This document shows positions 54,780 to 64,000 of a stretch of 64,000 nt of DNA, in pieces. A program made the translations under genes and the position numbers. Origin of the DNA: Leptodactylus fallax (Eukaryota > Chordata > Amphibia > Anura > Leptodactylidae); the NCBI GenBank assembly GCA_947044405.1, contig CAMRHE010000645.1, positions 496,001-560,000 on the forward strand, read 5' to 3'. How positions within the stretch are numbered: position 1 is the stretch's first letter; the number at the start of each line of letters is the position of its first letter. The notes beneath the pieces are model-generated. The model was not told where the DNA came from. It saw nothing but the letters and a program-made list of their open reading frames with translations, and made no database searches.

Positions 54780-56220
54780 AATAAGGCAGAGGTCAAAATA
54801 AGGGCCAAGGTCAGGACTGGGGTAAGTTTACAATCAGTTTTCCAGACAACAAGTCAGCAGCATAGGTTCAGAGGTTAGGATTAAGTGTCAGATGCAGGTA
54901 AACAGCAGAACAGAAGTCTGGTAGGAGTGAATGATTTAAAGATACAAGCTGGGTTCAAATACAGGTACCCAGAGGCTCTTGATTTTTGGTGGGGGGAAAC
55001 ATAATCTGGTGCATACTGCCCTTTAAGGAAGGTGTTTACACACACAAGAAGCACACATGACAGTAAACCTGTAAGAAGGTAAAGCTACACTGCTTTTTGA
55101 GAAAACTAGACTTTGTCTCCCAGAGAGAATTGAGAAGCTGGCCTATGTCTCCAGTTTGTATTTCTCTTCATACAGGAAGCTACTTGCAACAGGGCAGAGT
55201 TAGTGTACTGTCTGGTCTGCATGAAATCTTCTTATATGAAGTTAGCAGCTGGTACCTCAAAAAAGCAGGGACACATGGATGCTGTTCATAAATGATATTG
55301 AGTGGAGAAGATTCTCCAGAGTGGTTGTTATAAGATATCTTAGCCCACAGAAGCTGATTAGGTAATTTCCCAGAATCTGGTGGACAGTTCCATTTCATTG
55401 GACTCCTCATAACATGAAAAATAGAGTCTAAGCCACCTGCTATAAAAAAAAAATAACATTTCACTTTTATTGCATCTTCTAAAAAATATCAGCAATTGTT
55501 TCAACCCCATTCAGATATTGTCGAGCCAAAAAAAGGCCATGTAGGTAACCATATTAGGATTAAACAAGCCTTCTCATTTAGTGATAGGTGGATCAATGTA
55601 GCAAAAAGGAACTTATTCCATTATTTTCTGCGCCCAGTGTGTAATCTCATACAGTGATTCATCACCATTGTTATCACACAAGGTGACAATGTGATTAGAT
55701 AAAAGGTAACCAATGGCTACAATATGGGTGGAACACTACTTCAACATAACATCCCATAGTAGTAGCCCACAAGTAGTCCCTAGTTCCTGTTTCCATGGTG
55801 ATCAGGCAAAACCATGTGTAATGACACAATATAGCACTGGTCACCGTAGATACCATATGGCCAATACATCACAAAACTATTATTATAACAAAAAGCTGGA
55901 ATAATAGCCATAAACATGAAATATGTAACACCTCTATGTAATGATGGTGCTCTGTGCTTACAGGCTTATTATTTCTATTCACATGTACCCCTGTGTACCT
56001 TTCAGCTAATTTTATATTGCTCTGGTCTTATACCTGCTGTGCCCTCTGCACAGTGCCTGAGCAATATAGATCTCTAGCTTGGATAGTTCCTGCAAGCCTA
56101 TATAACCCAGATAGAAATGGGCAAACTGCTTGGTCATGAGATGGGTTCAATCTGAATATTCCACATTGTTTGATTGAACAAATGGCAATTCATCTTGGAC
56201 GAACTAAAATCATAACTTCC
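54780..56220. other. No gene recognised
   Basis: Unique sequence with short frames only. None carries a family motif. Confidence 0.5.
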
Positions 56221-56329
56221 CACTTTCAAAGGATAGAAAGAGGGACATATTGGGCGGTGTGCGCTGTGGCAAATTTAGCCCCACCCACTTCTACTTTGAA
56301 TCCACACATTTCCATCCATTTCTCTTTGT

Positions 56330-56760
56330 GCCCCCACACAGTATAATGCCCTTACAGTCACCGTAACATGATATGCCTCCACATTATAATGTTTCTCTCC
56401 AACTGTCCCCACAGTATAAAGTCCCTCTTCCGATGCACCCACAATTTAATATTCCCTCCAGTTGCCCCAGTTTAAAGTTCCCCTCCAGTTGACTCCAGTT
56501 TACTGTTCTCCTCCAGCTGCCACCAGTTTTATGTCCGGCCTCCATCTTCCCCCATAATTTAATGTCCCCCTCCATCTACCCCCAATTAAATGTCCCCCTT
56601 GCTCTGCCCCCAGTTTAATGTCCTCCTCCATCTGCCCCCACAGTTTCATATCCCCCTCCAGCTATCCCCAAAGTTTAATGTTCTCCTCCAGCTGACAACA
56701 GTTTCATGTCCCTCCCTTCATCTGCCCCCACAGGATAATGTCCCCCTCCATCTTCAACAT
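56330..56760. repeat. Decayed minisatellite (cccccagtttaatgtccccctcca)
   Basis: About 15 units of 25-31 bp with gcccccacagtttaatgt and cccctccatct. Related in phrase to 12590-12660. Open frames on both strands here follow from the repeat. Confidence 0.8.
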
Positions 56761-57899
56761 CATCACATCATACCTACAGCTCCCAGAGCATACAGGGGCA
56801 GGTTGTTGAAGCAGGGACTGGATGATTCCTGCTTCACTATTGTATTCAACTTTTGAATGAGTTGAAGCTGGGACATACCTCCTGCGACAGGGACAGTGGG
56901 ACAGGATTTGGAATCCGGGATGGTTAGGAGGTATACTAAAATGGCTGCCACCACATGTTTGAGCAGGAAATATAGAAGAGATGCCTGTGAGACTGTGATG
57001 TTCTAGTACCACCTAACATCAGCTGACAGCCTCTCAGCAAATAATGATAGGTTGACACCAGTGCTCATGTCATATATACTATATAAGGTGCTGCAAGTGT
57101 CATCACAAGCTAGTTTCAGTAATGGAGATAGGGAAGGATCTGTGATTAATCACACTGCATCATACAGAGCTCAGTTCTGAAAAGCTTCTAAGCAATAGGT
57201 GGAATAGGAGAATTTAGTCAGATTAAAGCAATTACACAGGCAGGTTGGTGATATAAGTCAATTGATAGGAGTGAGGGCATAGCTTCTGCTGCTGCTTTAG
57301 CTTTAGATTGCTGCATTCTTGCTCTAACACAGAATTACACACAAAACCCCACAAACAATTAACTCTTTCATTGCCAAAAATCTAATTTTGTCTAAGTCTG
57401 TTGTGAAATAGAGCAGTTTCATCTGTATACACAGTCTTTAACCCTTTCCCAACATCCTCTGTAATAGTACAGAAGATGCCGGGTCTTTAAATATGGCAGC
57501 CGCCATAGCCACCAGGTGTCTGCTGAATTGCACAGTAGAGAACTGGAGCTAATGCCAATAATCAGAGTTTACGACCAGTCTCAATAGTTATATAGTGAAA
57601 GTTCTATAGACTGCAATACACTGACACAGGTCTCTGGTAGTGCTAGGCCACCTGCTGAGAAATCTATTTTTCATAGTCAGAGCAGTCTTCCTCCTATCTT
57701 TTATGAGTGAGATAAGAACAGTCAGCATTGTGTGTAATGGTCATGTTGTGTGAAAAAAGTGGGGATATAGTGATGACATTCCCAATGATTCTTTTGCAGA
57801 TAGGGCCTGGCAACTGGGTAAAGGCGACAAAGTGGCATCGGCTGAAGAGAGTGGTAGAAGTGGTGATAGTAACGATTCCAGCTATTGAACAGTTTCAAC
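56761..57899. other. No gene seen; short repeat relic
   Basis: 57425-57560 (aaccctttcccaacatcctc ... taatagtacagaagatgccg) resembles the 47580-47640 type repeat. Otherwise unique. Confidence 0.45.
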
Positions 57900-59220
57900 A
57901 TCCAAAAAGCCTCCTCGGGGCAGACCTAGAGGTGAGGGCACTGGTGCTGGTAGTGGCAGACATATTTCAGCTGGTACTGGTGGCAGCAACTACAAGCAGT
58001 CATCTCCCATGTGGGAACTTTTTTGTACATTGCCAAATGATAAATCCATGACAATGTGCAAGATCTGTAAGCAGAAACTTAGCCATGGCTATGCGGGAAC
58101 AAATGTAGGAATCACATTTTTACATACTCGCATGAAAAAGCATCACCATCTTATTTGGAAAAATAGACGTCGCAGTGGCACTGACAGGGGAAGTGAGCAA
58201 GACTGTTCTAGTCCTCCTCTCCATGATCTTCCTTGTAGGCAGGCCACATCTACACCTAGCACAAGATTGTCGTTATCGACATCATCACCAACTGTTTCTC
58301 CTCTTCCACACCAGTGTCAGTCATCCATAAGGGAATGTGTGTTCAGAAAACAGCAATGTGCGCCCAGTCATCCAGCGGTTCTGCAACTTAACTCGCACCT
58401 GGCCAAGCTGCTGGTGGTGCAGTCACTCTCATACCACTTTTGGATTCAACTGTGTTTTGCCAACTGATAGGAGACGCTCAACCTCAATGGAGGCTACCTA
58501 TTTCTCTAGGAAAGTTGTGTCTGCTTTATATCGCCATGTGTTGGAGAATGTGAGCCTTTCCTTGGATCTGTCACTGTGGGGAAAAGTGCATGCTATCATC
58601 AACATGTGGAGTAGCAATTATAGACAGTGGGCACATACACTGGCAAGCCTGGCAGACTGTTTCCTCTGTTGCTTACACAGCGACAAGCATATTATTAGCA
58701 TCAAGCAGAGGGATGAGTGCTGGATAGCAGTGCTCTTAGACCCTCACTATAAAGACAAAATTAGCGAACTTTTTCCTGCTTCCCCAAGAGAAGAAAAATT
58801 AGAATATTATCATGACAGGCTGTATACTCAGCTTACGCTAGGTTCATACTTGCCGAACGGAAACCTAATCCGCTTAAAAATGGGGTTACCTGCGGAAACC
58901 CGCGGACCCCATAGACTATAATGGGGTCCGCCAGGTTTCCACCCAGTTTTCACCCAAAATGGGCGAAAAATATGGAGAGAAAAGAGCTGCATGCAGCACT
59001 TTTCACTCCGCATTTTTTAAACGGGTTTGGGGACAGAAACCCCAAACGTGTATCGGGGCAGGTGTGAATGCAGCCTTACTGCAGCATTTAGGGAGACCAC
59101 TGCAACTGCTAGTGGCACATGTACCCAGCTGGCCTCTGCCCACTTCCAGTCCACCTCACTCAGCCAATACTCCACCTCCTCTGCTTGTGCCACAGCTCCA
59201 ATTGTCAGGAGGAGTAAAAG
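57800..59220 (+). pseudogene. hAT transposase (BED-finger) pseudogene with internal deletions
   Basis: In order: a basic AT-hook-like SKKPPRGRPRGEGTGAG (about 57905), a BED zinc finger (SPMWELFCTLPNDKSMTMCK then ICKQKLSH...TRMKKHHH, 58000-58150; pattern W..F..CxxC..HxxxxH), a Ser/Pro-rich region, a broken middle, LSLDLSLWGKVHAIINMWSS (about 58560, where autonomous copies have a TxDxWSS block), WIAVLLDPHYKDKISELFP (58718 on) and YYHDRLYTQLT. A MITE (58836-59075) interrupts the last part, which resumes AAFRETTATAS. Frameshifts and large deletions of the catalytic domain make it inactive. Same family as 29970-31040. Confidence 0.75.
58836..59075. mobile_element. Harbinger-like MITE with TTA target duplication, inside the hAT gene
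   Basis: The hAT text cagc|tta ... tta|ctgcagcattt rejoins exactly when 240 bp are removed (compare cagcttaccgcagaattt at 30585). TTA copies are at 58833-58835 and 59076-59078. Ends cgctaggttcatacttgcc and ggcaggtgtgaatgcagcc mirror imperfectly. The inside has a 17-bp palindrome (gaccccatagactataatggggtc). Confidence 0.82.
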
Positions 59221-59222
59221 CA

Positions 59223-59312
59223 TATTACCAGCAAAGACGTATAATATACTAAAGCATAACTTTTAATAAATAGCAAATAAAAAATATATACTACTTCTCA
59301 AGAACACATTCA
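59223..59312. repeat. Direct repeat unit 1 (Penelope-like tail fragment)
   Basis: tattaccagcaaagacgtat ... cacttctcaagaacacattca is about 94% identical to 59564-59652, in the same orientation, 341 bp apart. Confidence 0.9.
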
Positions 59313-59515
59313 GAATTTCATGGGGTCAGCGTTATCTGTTGGAACATAGGTACTACATAGGTATGACTGTACCTGCTGGTGCAGCCGATGGGTGTCAGTT
59401 GCCTGTTGTAGCTCCAGTTGGCGCTGCCAGCTGAAAAGTTTCTGATTCATCATCTTCCAGATACAATACTGGGCATGGCTGCTGTTGCTGTTGCTTTTAC
59501 TCCTCAATCAAGAAA
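59312..59515 (-). pseudogene. Inverted fragment of the same hAT gene
   Basis: The reverse complement (gaggagtaaaagcaacagc ... agaaacttttcagctggcag ... gataacgctgaccccatgaa) continues the hAT text that stops at 59220 (gaggagtaaaagca) and matches 30700-30890 of the other copy. The segment is therefore in place but flipped. Confidence 0.8.
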
Positions 59516-59563
59516 AGCAGCTGATACGATACTGTGTCAGCATAAAACATCCAAGAAGAAATA

Positions 59564-59652
59564 TATTACCAGCAAAGACGTATAATATACTAAAACATAG
59601 CTTTTAATAAATAGCAAATAAAAAATATATACCACTTCTCAAGAAAACATTC
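59564..59652. repeat. Direct repeat unit 2 (Penelope-like tail fragment)
   Basis: Second copy of 59223-59312. It forms the outer end of the inverted arm. Confidence 0.9.
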
Positions 59653-60000
59653 AAAGGTACCAAGATAAATACCACCAATAACATTACATATAGACCACTA
59701 ATTTACCGGATCTTTATGTAAAAAGTATATTTAAATACCATATATCTCATATCTCATACCAAACATATTAACATTAGCAGAGAATAGTGAACTTTTTTTT
59801 TAAAAACGAATAAATCAGTTTGAGCTCACCACTCCGCTGGTTCATGTAGTTCGCCTATATATCAGGAGGTCAGTCAGAATGGGTGCTGGGTCCCGTGAAT
59901 ACCCTAACTCACCCTCAATTCTCACCTCTAACCCCCATAACTCCCGTCCTTACAAGGGCAGTACCAATGTAACTGTCCCTAAAAATGATTGTCCCTAACT

Positions 60001-60045
60001 GTCCCTACGTACGTTTCATGGTGGAGAAACCGTTCATTAGGGGAC
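60001..60045 (-). ncRNA. Hammerhead ribozyme motif, degenerate (G5 to A)
   Basis: Minus strand, in order: stem I strand guccc, core cuaauga, stem II acggu-uucucc-accau (one mismatch), gaa, stem III ac-guac-gu (2 bp, 4-nt loop), cleavage base a, stem I strand gggac. This is the type I layout with the minimal stem III known for Penelope-associated hammerheads. The normally invariant G5 of CUGAUGA is A here, which should abolish cleavage. Confidence 0.7.
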
Positions 60046-60378
60046 CTATCTCCTAAGGAACAAATAGAAAAATCTATATAGGGTAAATCTCAATACTTCA
60101 ATAGTGGAGGAAAAAAATATATACTGGTCATAATTACATATAGACCATTTCACAGACAAAAAACAGCAGCCTCCTGATCAATACAGTGGTAAGGTCAGCA
60201 GTTAAGCTACTCTAATTCTAAAAAATGTTGGTGGTAAAGTTACCTGTCATCTGACATGTTTAAATACACCCCCTTATAAATTAATTACTGTACACCTGCA
60301 GGTTCCACAGGTTAAATGGGGAGTGAGTGGCAATATCCACCCACGTGTATATGATGCCGGCGTCCATAGTTACCAATA

Positions 60379-60625
60379 GCGCATGCGTGAGTGCGCGATG
60401 ACGTCAGTCACATGCGCTCTTGCGTGATGACGTTACCCCGTTAATCATACCGTCTTAACTGTCTGGTTAAGTTTAAAAACTTCATCTATCACACTGCGCA
60501 TGTCTAAATGCGCAAGTGCGCGATGACGTCAATAATGTGCGTTCATGCGTGATGACGTTATCCCGTTAACCATAGCATCTTAAGCGCCTGGTTAGGTATA
60601 GAGACTTCATTTATCACACTGCACA
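60379..60625. repeat. ~125-bp tandem duplication with CRE and tgcgca motifs
   Basis: gtgcgcgatgacgtca at 60391 and 60516, and tgcgtgatgacgtta at 60421 and 60546. Each unit has a perfect TGACGTCA (60399-60406, 60524-60531) and gcatgcg/tgcgca steps. It lies in the non-coding end of the inverted Penelope-like arm, where a promoter could sit. Confidence 0.8.
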
Positions 60626-61204
60626 TGTCCAAATGACCTCCGAATTGACGTCACTGCATCTGCGCAGTGCTGGGATGATAACCCATATCTCCAACCCAAC
60701 CTTCATATTATGCATTTCAAGGTAACATTCACAATGGAATTACCACGCTTGCGTAAATCAAATAAAAGCGATTGATGTCAAAACACTATTTCTAAAGGGG
60801 GAAAAATACATCTAAAGCCATCCAATTAAATCAAACCCTTCACTACCATTACCGTTTATCATATGCGGATTTAATTAAGCCTATCAAACACTAAATGAGC
60901 AATAACTCATTTAAGAAAGGAAGAAAAAAACTTCTCTAAATATCAGTAACGGTAAATGACACCAATCCAGCTTGTACCATGGTTACCACAGTTCCATATA
61001 TACGTCGGCTACATAATATATATACTCTAAAGGTGCAGTTCTAACATTGCAGAGTATTATTAATCTACAAGAGTTATAGTGATAAAGAACCTGAAGATAC
61101 TAATACAGCATCAATACAACTTGCTGCGACAACCCTACTGGCTAATATAGCCATGATTTTAGGAATATGATATTTATCAGCCGATTTTAAACCAGTGACA
61201 TTCA

Positions 61205-61459
61205 ATATAAATAAAAATATATCTCACAACTATAAATATATTCTCTATCCAATATGTCTATATCGGTTGCCTTCAGATGAAAAAAATCAAAATTCAAATT
61301 CTCATTCAGGCCAAAAGGAGACATAGTATTAAGGCGAAATATCCATTGAGTCTCACGTTGGAGCGTCAAACGTTCCCAATTACCCCCTCTGGATGGTCGT
61401 TTAACCACATCAATGCCCATAAGTCTCAAACATTCCATATCCTCAGGATGTTCAAGATT
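61205..61459 (-). pseudogene. Penelope-like protein, C-terminal segment, inverted copy
   Basis: The minus strand reads LEHPEDMECLRLMGIDVVKR, PSRGGNWERLTLQRETQWIF, RLNTMSPFGLNENLNF. The same peptide is encoded at the far right (63865-64000 plus strand). It follows the GIY-YIG domain in the full protein. The open frame's first 30 codons (61460-61549) are antisense to the plus-strand copy and do not belong. Confidence 0.82.
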
Positions 61460-61476
61460 TTTCTTTAAAACTGTTA

Positions 61477-61923
61477 CAGTTACTGCTGGAGGAAAAGAAA
61501 CAACACCTTGACACTTGTGAAAGCCAGTTGAAAGAACAGTTGGAATCAATAAAAAGATTCCAAGGTGAATCTGAATTTAGTAGTAAAGAAATTCAACTAC
61601 AAAACACTATAGAAAAATTTCAGTTCCATCTGAAGGAACGCAAGCACAGGCAATTTGCACGGGATTTGCAGGATTTTAGAGACAACAAAGTCTATAGTAT
61701 TATAAGTGAAAGATCAAGTTATCGCAGTATTGAGATGGAAGCTTCTTCAACAGACACTGAAAGATCAGATGCTGAAATTAGAAATAGAGTGACAAGAACT
61801 AGAAATAGAGGTAGAGGTCAAGATAGAGTAGCTAGAACTCAAAATATTGTTTTTTTAGAACAGACCTATCAGCTACGAAATCGAAGCACCTCACGCAGTC
61901 CAGCAACACAGCCTCCCAGGTAA
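61477..61923 (+). pseudogene. Penelope-like protein, N-terminal coiled/basic region
   Basis: LLEEKKQHLDTCESQLKEQL and a further charged helix (LQNTIEKFQFHLKERKHRQF) precede ARDLQDFRDNKVYSIISE. A basic, Ser/Arg-rich stretch (NRVTRTRNRGRGQDRVARTQ) follows. This matches the poorly conserved N-terminal part of Penelope-like proteins. It ends at a stop at 61921, and the reading continues at 61957 in another frame (PLGIPREMLSDVQ ... INQVTKDLSKM). Confidence 0.6.
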
Positions 61924-62159
61924 TCAATTTATCAGAGATAAGTCGCTAAACTTAGTATGCCTCTGGGAATACCAAGGGAGATGCTGAGTGATGTACAACT
62001 ATTATCTGGACTGAGTGATGAGAATACGAAAGCTGAAGGTACTGGACCCTTCACCACACTAAAAAATTCTAGTACCAAAATCCCACCCTCCTCAGAGATG
62101 TCATGTATTGATGCCTTCATTAATCAGGTTACAAAAGATCTTAGTAAAATGACAAATGA

Positions 62160-63300
62160 GTTCTGTCCAAGAATGAAATGCTGGCCCTTAAACATCTTGA
62201 AACCGGGAAGGACCTAGTAATAAAACCTTCTGACAAGGGAGGAAATACGGTCATAATGAATATTGATCAATATAAAATAATGTGTAATAATATTCTTGGA
62301 CAATGAGCTAACTATAGAATTTTAGAATCTAATTCCACTACTATATTTAAGGACCAATTAAAACGTATCCTTTTACAGGCAAAAGATGAAGACTTAATAT
62401 CATTTCAGGAGTTTGAATTTCTGATTCCGGATTTTCCTGTGGAGGCCACTTTTTAATAGTCTTCCTAAGATTCATTAAGGGCTTGTCCCTTTAAAAGGGA
62501 GACCTTTAGTGTCAGGGATAAATAGTCTGAGTCAAAATGTAGGTATTTATTTGGATCATATATTACGTCCATTTGTTGTAGCGTTGCCTTCATTTGTTCA
62601 AGACACTTCAGACCTTTTGAGGAAATTAGAGGGGGTCCCAGTGGAGGAGGAAATTTTACTTTGTTCTATTGATGTAGAGGCTCTTTATTCTTCATTCCCG
62701 CATGAAGCAAGTTTAAGAGCCATTGACCATTTCTTGAGATCACGGGGCATGCAGTATCAAGCCCATAATAGACTTGTATTGGATTTATTGGAGTTCTTAC
62801 TCACCCACAACTTTTTCCTGTTTGATGGCCGCCATTACCACCAGCTCAGGGGCACGGCCATGGGGAATCCCTGTGCGCCCACATACACCAACTTGCTCCT
62901 GGGCTGGTGGGAGGAGGTCATTGTCTTTGCAGACACAGGGGGCCCAGAGCCAATACGGATTGAGTTGTGGGTGAGATACATTGACGATATTTTGGTTCTT
63001 TGGAGAGGTAATAAGGAATCTTTTAAATTATTTGTCGATAGTTTGAACTACAATGATATTGGTTTATTTTTTACTTTTGAAATTGGAGAAAGGGACTTAC
63101 CATTAGAAAACAAACGGCAACGAATTCCCTCCTCCGCTTTGAAAGTAATCATCCCCTGCCCCTCAAAAAGGGAATACCTAAGGACAATACTTTAGGATTA
63201 AGAGAAATTGTAGTTCTAATGAAGATTTTGTTGAACAGGAGGATGATTTAAGATCCCGTTTTCAACAGCGGGGTTACCCAGATACCATCTTGAAGAGTGC
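62160..63300 (+). pseudogene. Penelope-like reverse transcriptase
   Basis: Blocks: KDLVIKPSDKGGNTVIMNID (62203 on), a SLPKIH.GLVPLKGRPLVSG block broken by a frameshift and a stop near 62455-62480, then one long frame (62509-63195) with NVGIYLDHILRPFVVALPS, LCSIDVEALYSSFPHEAS (first catalytic Asp, about 62668), GTAMGNPCAPTYTNLLLGWW and RYIDDILVLWRG (Asp pair at about 62981-62986). The YIDD and GNP.AP blocks are those of Penelope-like RTs. Early stops include TGA at 62305. Confidence 0.87.
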
Positions 63301-63560
63301 ATATCAAGAAATTTGCAAAAAAGATAGGGTTACCCTATTGGCCAAAAAGGAGAAAGATCTAGGGGAGACAAATGAGGTCAGATTAATAGCGACCTTTGAT
63401 AATGGAGCTAAGGCTGTCAAAAAAATTTTGGAGAGACACTGGGTATTTTGGGTATTTTTACATCTGATCCAGATTTAGAGCAGGCGATTGGATCATACCC
63501 CAAAATAACATACAGGAGGGGTAGATCATTATGGGATAGGCTGGTTCATAGCCATTCTGA
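63196..63560 (+). pseudogene. Penelope-like protein, RT-to-endonuclease linker
   Basis: In shifting frames: EDDLRSRFQQRGYPDTILKS, then AYQEICKKDRVTLLAKKEKD (63290 on), GILTSDPDLEQAIGSYPKIT (near 63455) and YRRGRSLWDRLVHSHSE. The RF..RGYP and L..YP...YR+...L.D.L.HS pattern is standard for the segment before the GIY-YIG domain. A duplicated tgggtattt near 63440 caused one frameshift. Confidence 0.75.
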
Positions 63561-63578
63561 GTCTCCAAAACCATCTAT

Positions 63579-63833
63579 TTGGTTAAACCCCCCCCCCCCC
63601 AGGGCTGTTTTAAATGTAGTGGTTGTGTGGCCTGTCCATTCTTGATATCGGTTTCTGTATTTATAGACTCTATGTCTAAAACACAATTTGTTATAAAAGA
63701 GTTCATTACATGTCGCTCTAAGGGAGTGATTTATAGAGCAATCTGTAAATGTCAAAAGCAATATGTGGGTAAAACGAAGCACAAATTAAGAAGGAGGATA
63801 GGTGAACACTTAGGTGATATTAGAAACAACTGA
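63579..63833 (+). pseudogene. Penelope-like GIY-YIG endonuclease domain
   Basis: CFKCSGCVACPF (Cys cluster that may bind zinc) is followed by SKGVIYRAICKCQKQYVGKT, with GVIY and YVG as the GIY and YIG halves, then KHKLRRRIGEHLGDIRNN with the catalytic Arg and Glu region. It would make the nick that primes retrotransposition. A C run at 63590-63600 and a TGA after RNN (63831) break the frame. The protein continues to the LEHPED... segment at 63865. Confidence 0.85.
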
Positions 63834-63859
63834 GACACACCACTAGCGAAACATGTAAA

Positions 63860-64000
63860 TCTTGAACATCCTGAGGATTTGGAATGTTTGAGATTTATGG
63901 GCATTGATGTGGTTAAAAGACCATCCAGAGGGGGTAATTGGGAACGTTTGACGCTCCAACGTGAGACTCAATGGATATTTCGCCTTAATACTATGTCTCC
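63860..64000 (+). pseudogene. Penelope-like protein, C-terminal segment, main copy
   Basis: LEHPEDLECLRFMGIDVVKR and NWERLTLQRETQWIFRLNTM. It is the inverted partner of 61205-61459 at about 97% nucleotide identity over the visible stretch. Cut by the window end. Confidence 0.85.

Larger units (their letters stand above)
59564..61459 (-). mobile_element. Penelope-like element, inverted 3' part (tail arm)
   Basis: 61205-61459 on the minus strand carries the same sequence that ends the plus-strand copy (63858-64000), so the two copies face each other head to head. The arm then holds the 3' non-coding part with a ~125-bp tandem duplication and a hammerhead-type motif, ending in the repeat unit 59564-59652. 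An inverted partial copy in front of the main copy is a known structure of Penelope-like insertions. Confidence 0.8.
61460..64000 (+). mobile_element. Penelope-like element, main copy, runs off the window
   Basis: N-terminal region, reverse transcriptase and GIY-YIG endonuclease in the usual order, spread over several frames. No endonuclease of the LINE type and no LTRs. This RT plus C-terminal GIY-YIG combination defines endonuclease-positive Penelope-like elements (Penelope/Neptune type). The 3' end lies beyond 64000. Confidence 0.88.

Noticed and set aside
61202..61549. 115-codon minus-strand frame as one gene
   Set aside because: The first 30 codons are antisense to the main Penelope-like copy; only 61205-61459 belongs to the inverted arm.

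Overview
The window looks like accessory, repeat-built vertebrate chromosome, most probably from an anuran amphibian. That call is an inference from the repeat mix: CR1/L2-like and L1/Tx1-like LINEs, a Penelope-like element, a DIRS-like remnant, at least five Tc1 families, many non-autonomous hAT elements, and large foldback elements of a kind I associate with frog genomes. I found no complete host gene, no tRNA or rRNA gene, and no bacterial-type signal. One 65-bp stretch (29060-29124) looks like a possible host exon.

Layout. 1-250 is the right end of a Tc1 element. 340-905 is an L1 ORF2 fragment. 905-7480 is a zone of ~30-bp minisatellites and foldbacks in which two hAT elements are nested (2687-7262 and, inside it, 4709-6363), each with a readable 8-bp target duplication. 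7485-15215 is a long CR1/L2-like LINE (esterase ORF1, endonuclease, reverse transcriptase) split by a third hAT (9945-13447) that itself holds foldbacks and a minisatellite. 17690-18195 is an old Tc1 relic. 18950-22580 is an L1 relic cut by a foldback repeat and by a Tc1. 23822-25584 is a fourth hAT with minisatellite and foldback. 26000-33700 holds MITEs, a hAT transposase pseudogene (29970-31040) and short relics. 33700-35286 has two Tc1 relics, 36040-36620 a DIRS-like relic, 37800-38595 a CR1/L2 tail, and 40859-41800 another Tc1. 42820-46600 is a Tc1 interrupted by a CR1 LINE. 49376-50128 may be a solo gypsy-type LTR. 51076-52689 is a complete Tc1 with an uninterrupted 357-residue transposase. 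57900-59515 is a hAT pseudogene, rearranged next to a Penelope-like element that fills 59564-64000 in its typical tail-inverted form.

Two patterns stand out. First, several unrelated foldback families share one architecture: two inverted arms around a 150-250 bp GC-rich core that often carries TGACGTCA, CCAAT, CACGTG or tgcgca motifs, with a consensus 5' splice donor (GTRAGTAT) pointing outward from the core, often on both strands. That is the layout expected of a mobile bidirectional promoter plus first exon. One foldback family with its adjoining ~30-bp minisatellite recurs inside four hAT elements whose termini differ. Second, the inverted arm of the Penelope-like element carries a 45-nt hammerhead ribozyme fold on the minus strand, apparently inactivated by one core substitution.

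All coding features are mobile-element proteins. Only the Tc1 transposase at 51241-52314 is open from end to end. Boundaries given with a target-site duplication are read directly from the sequence. Other repeat boundaries are approximate.
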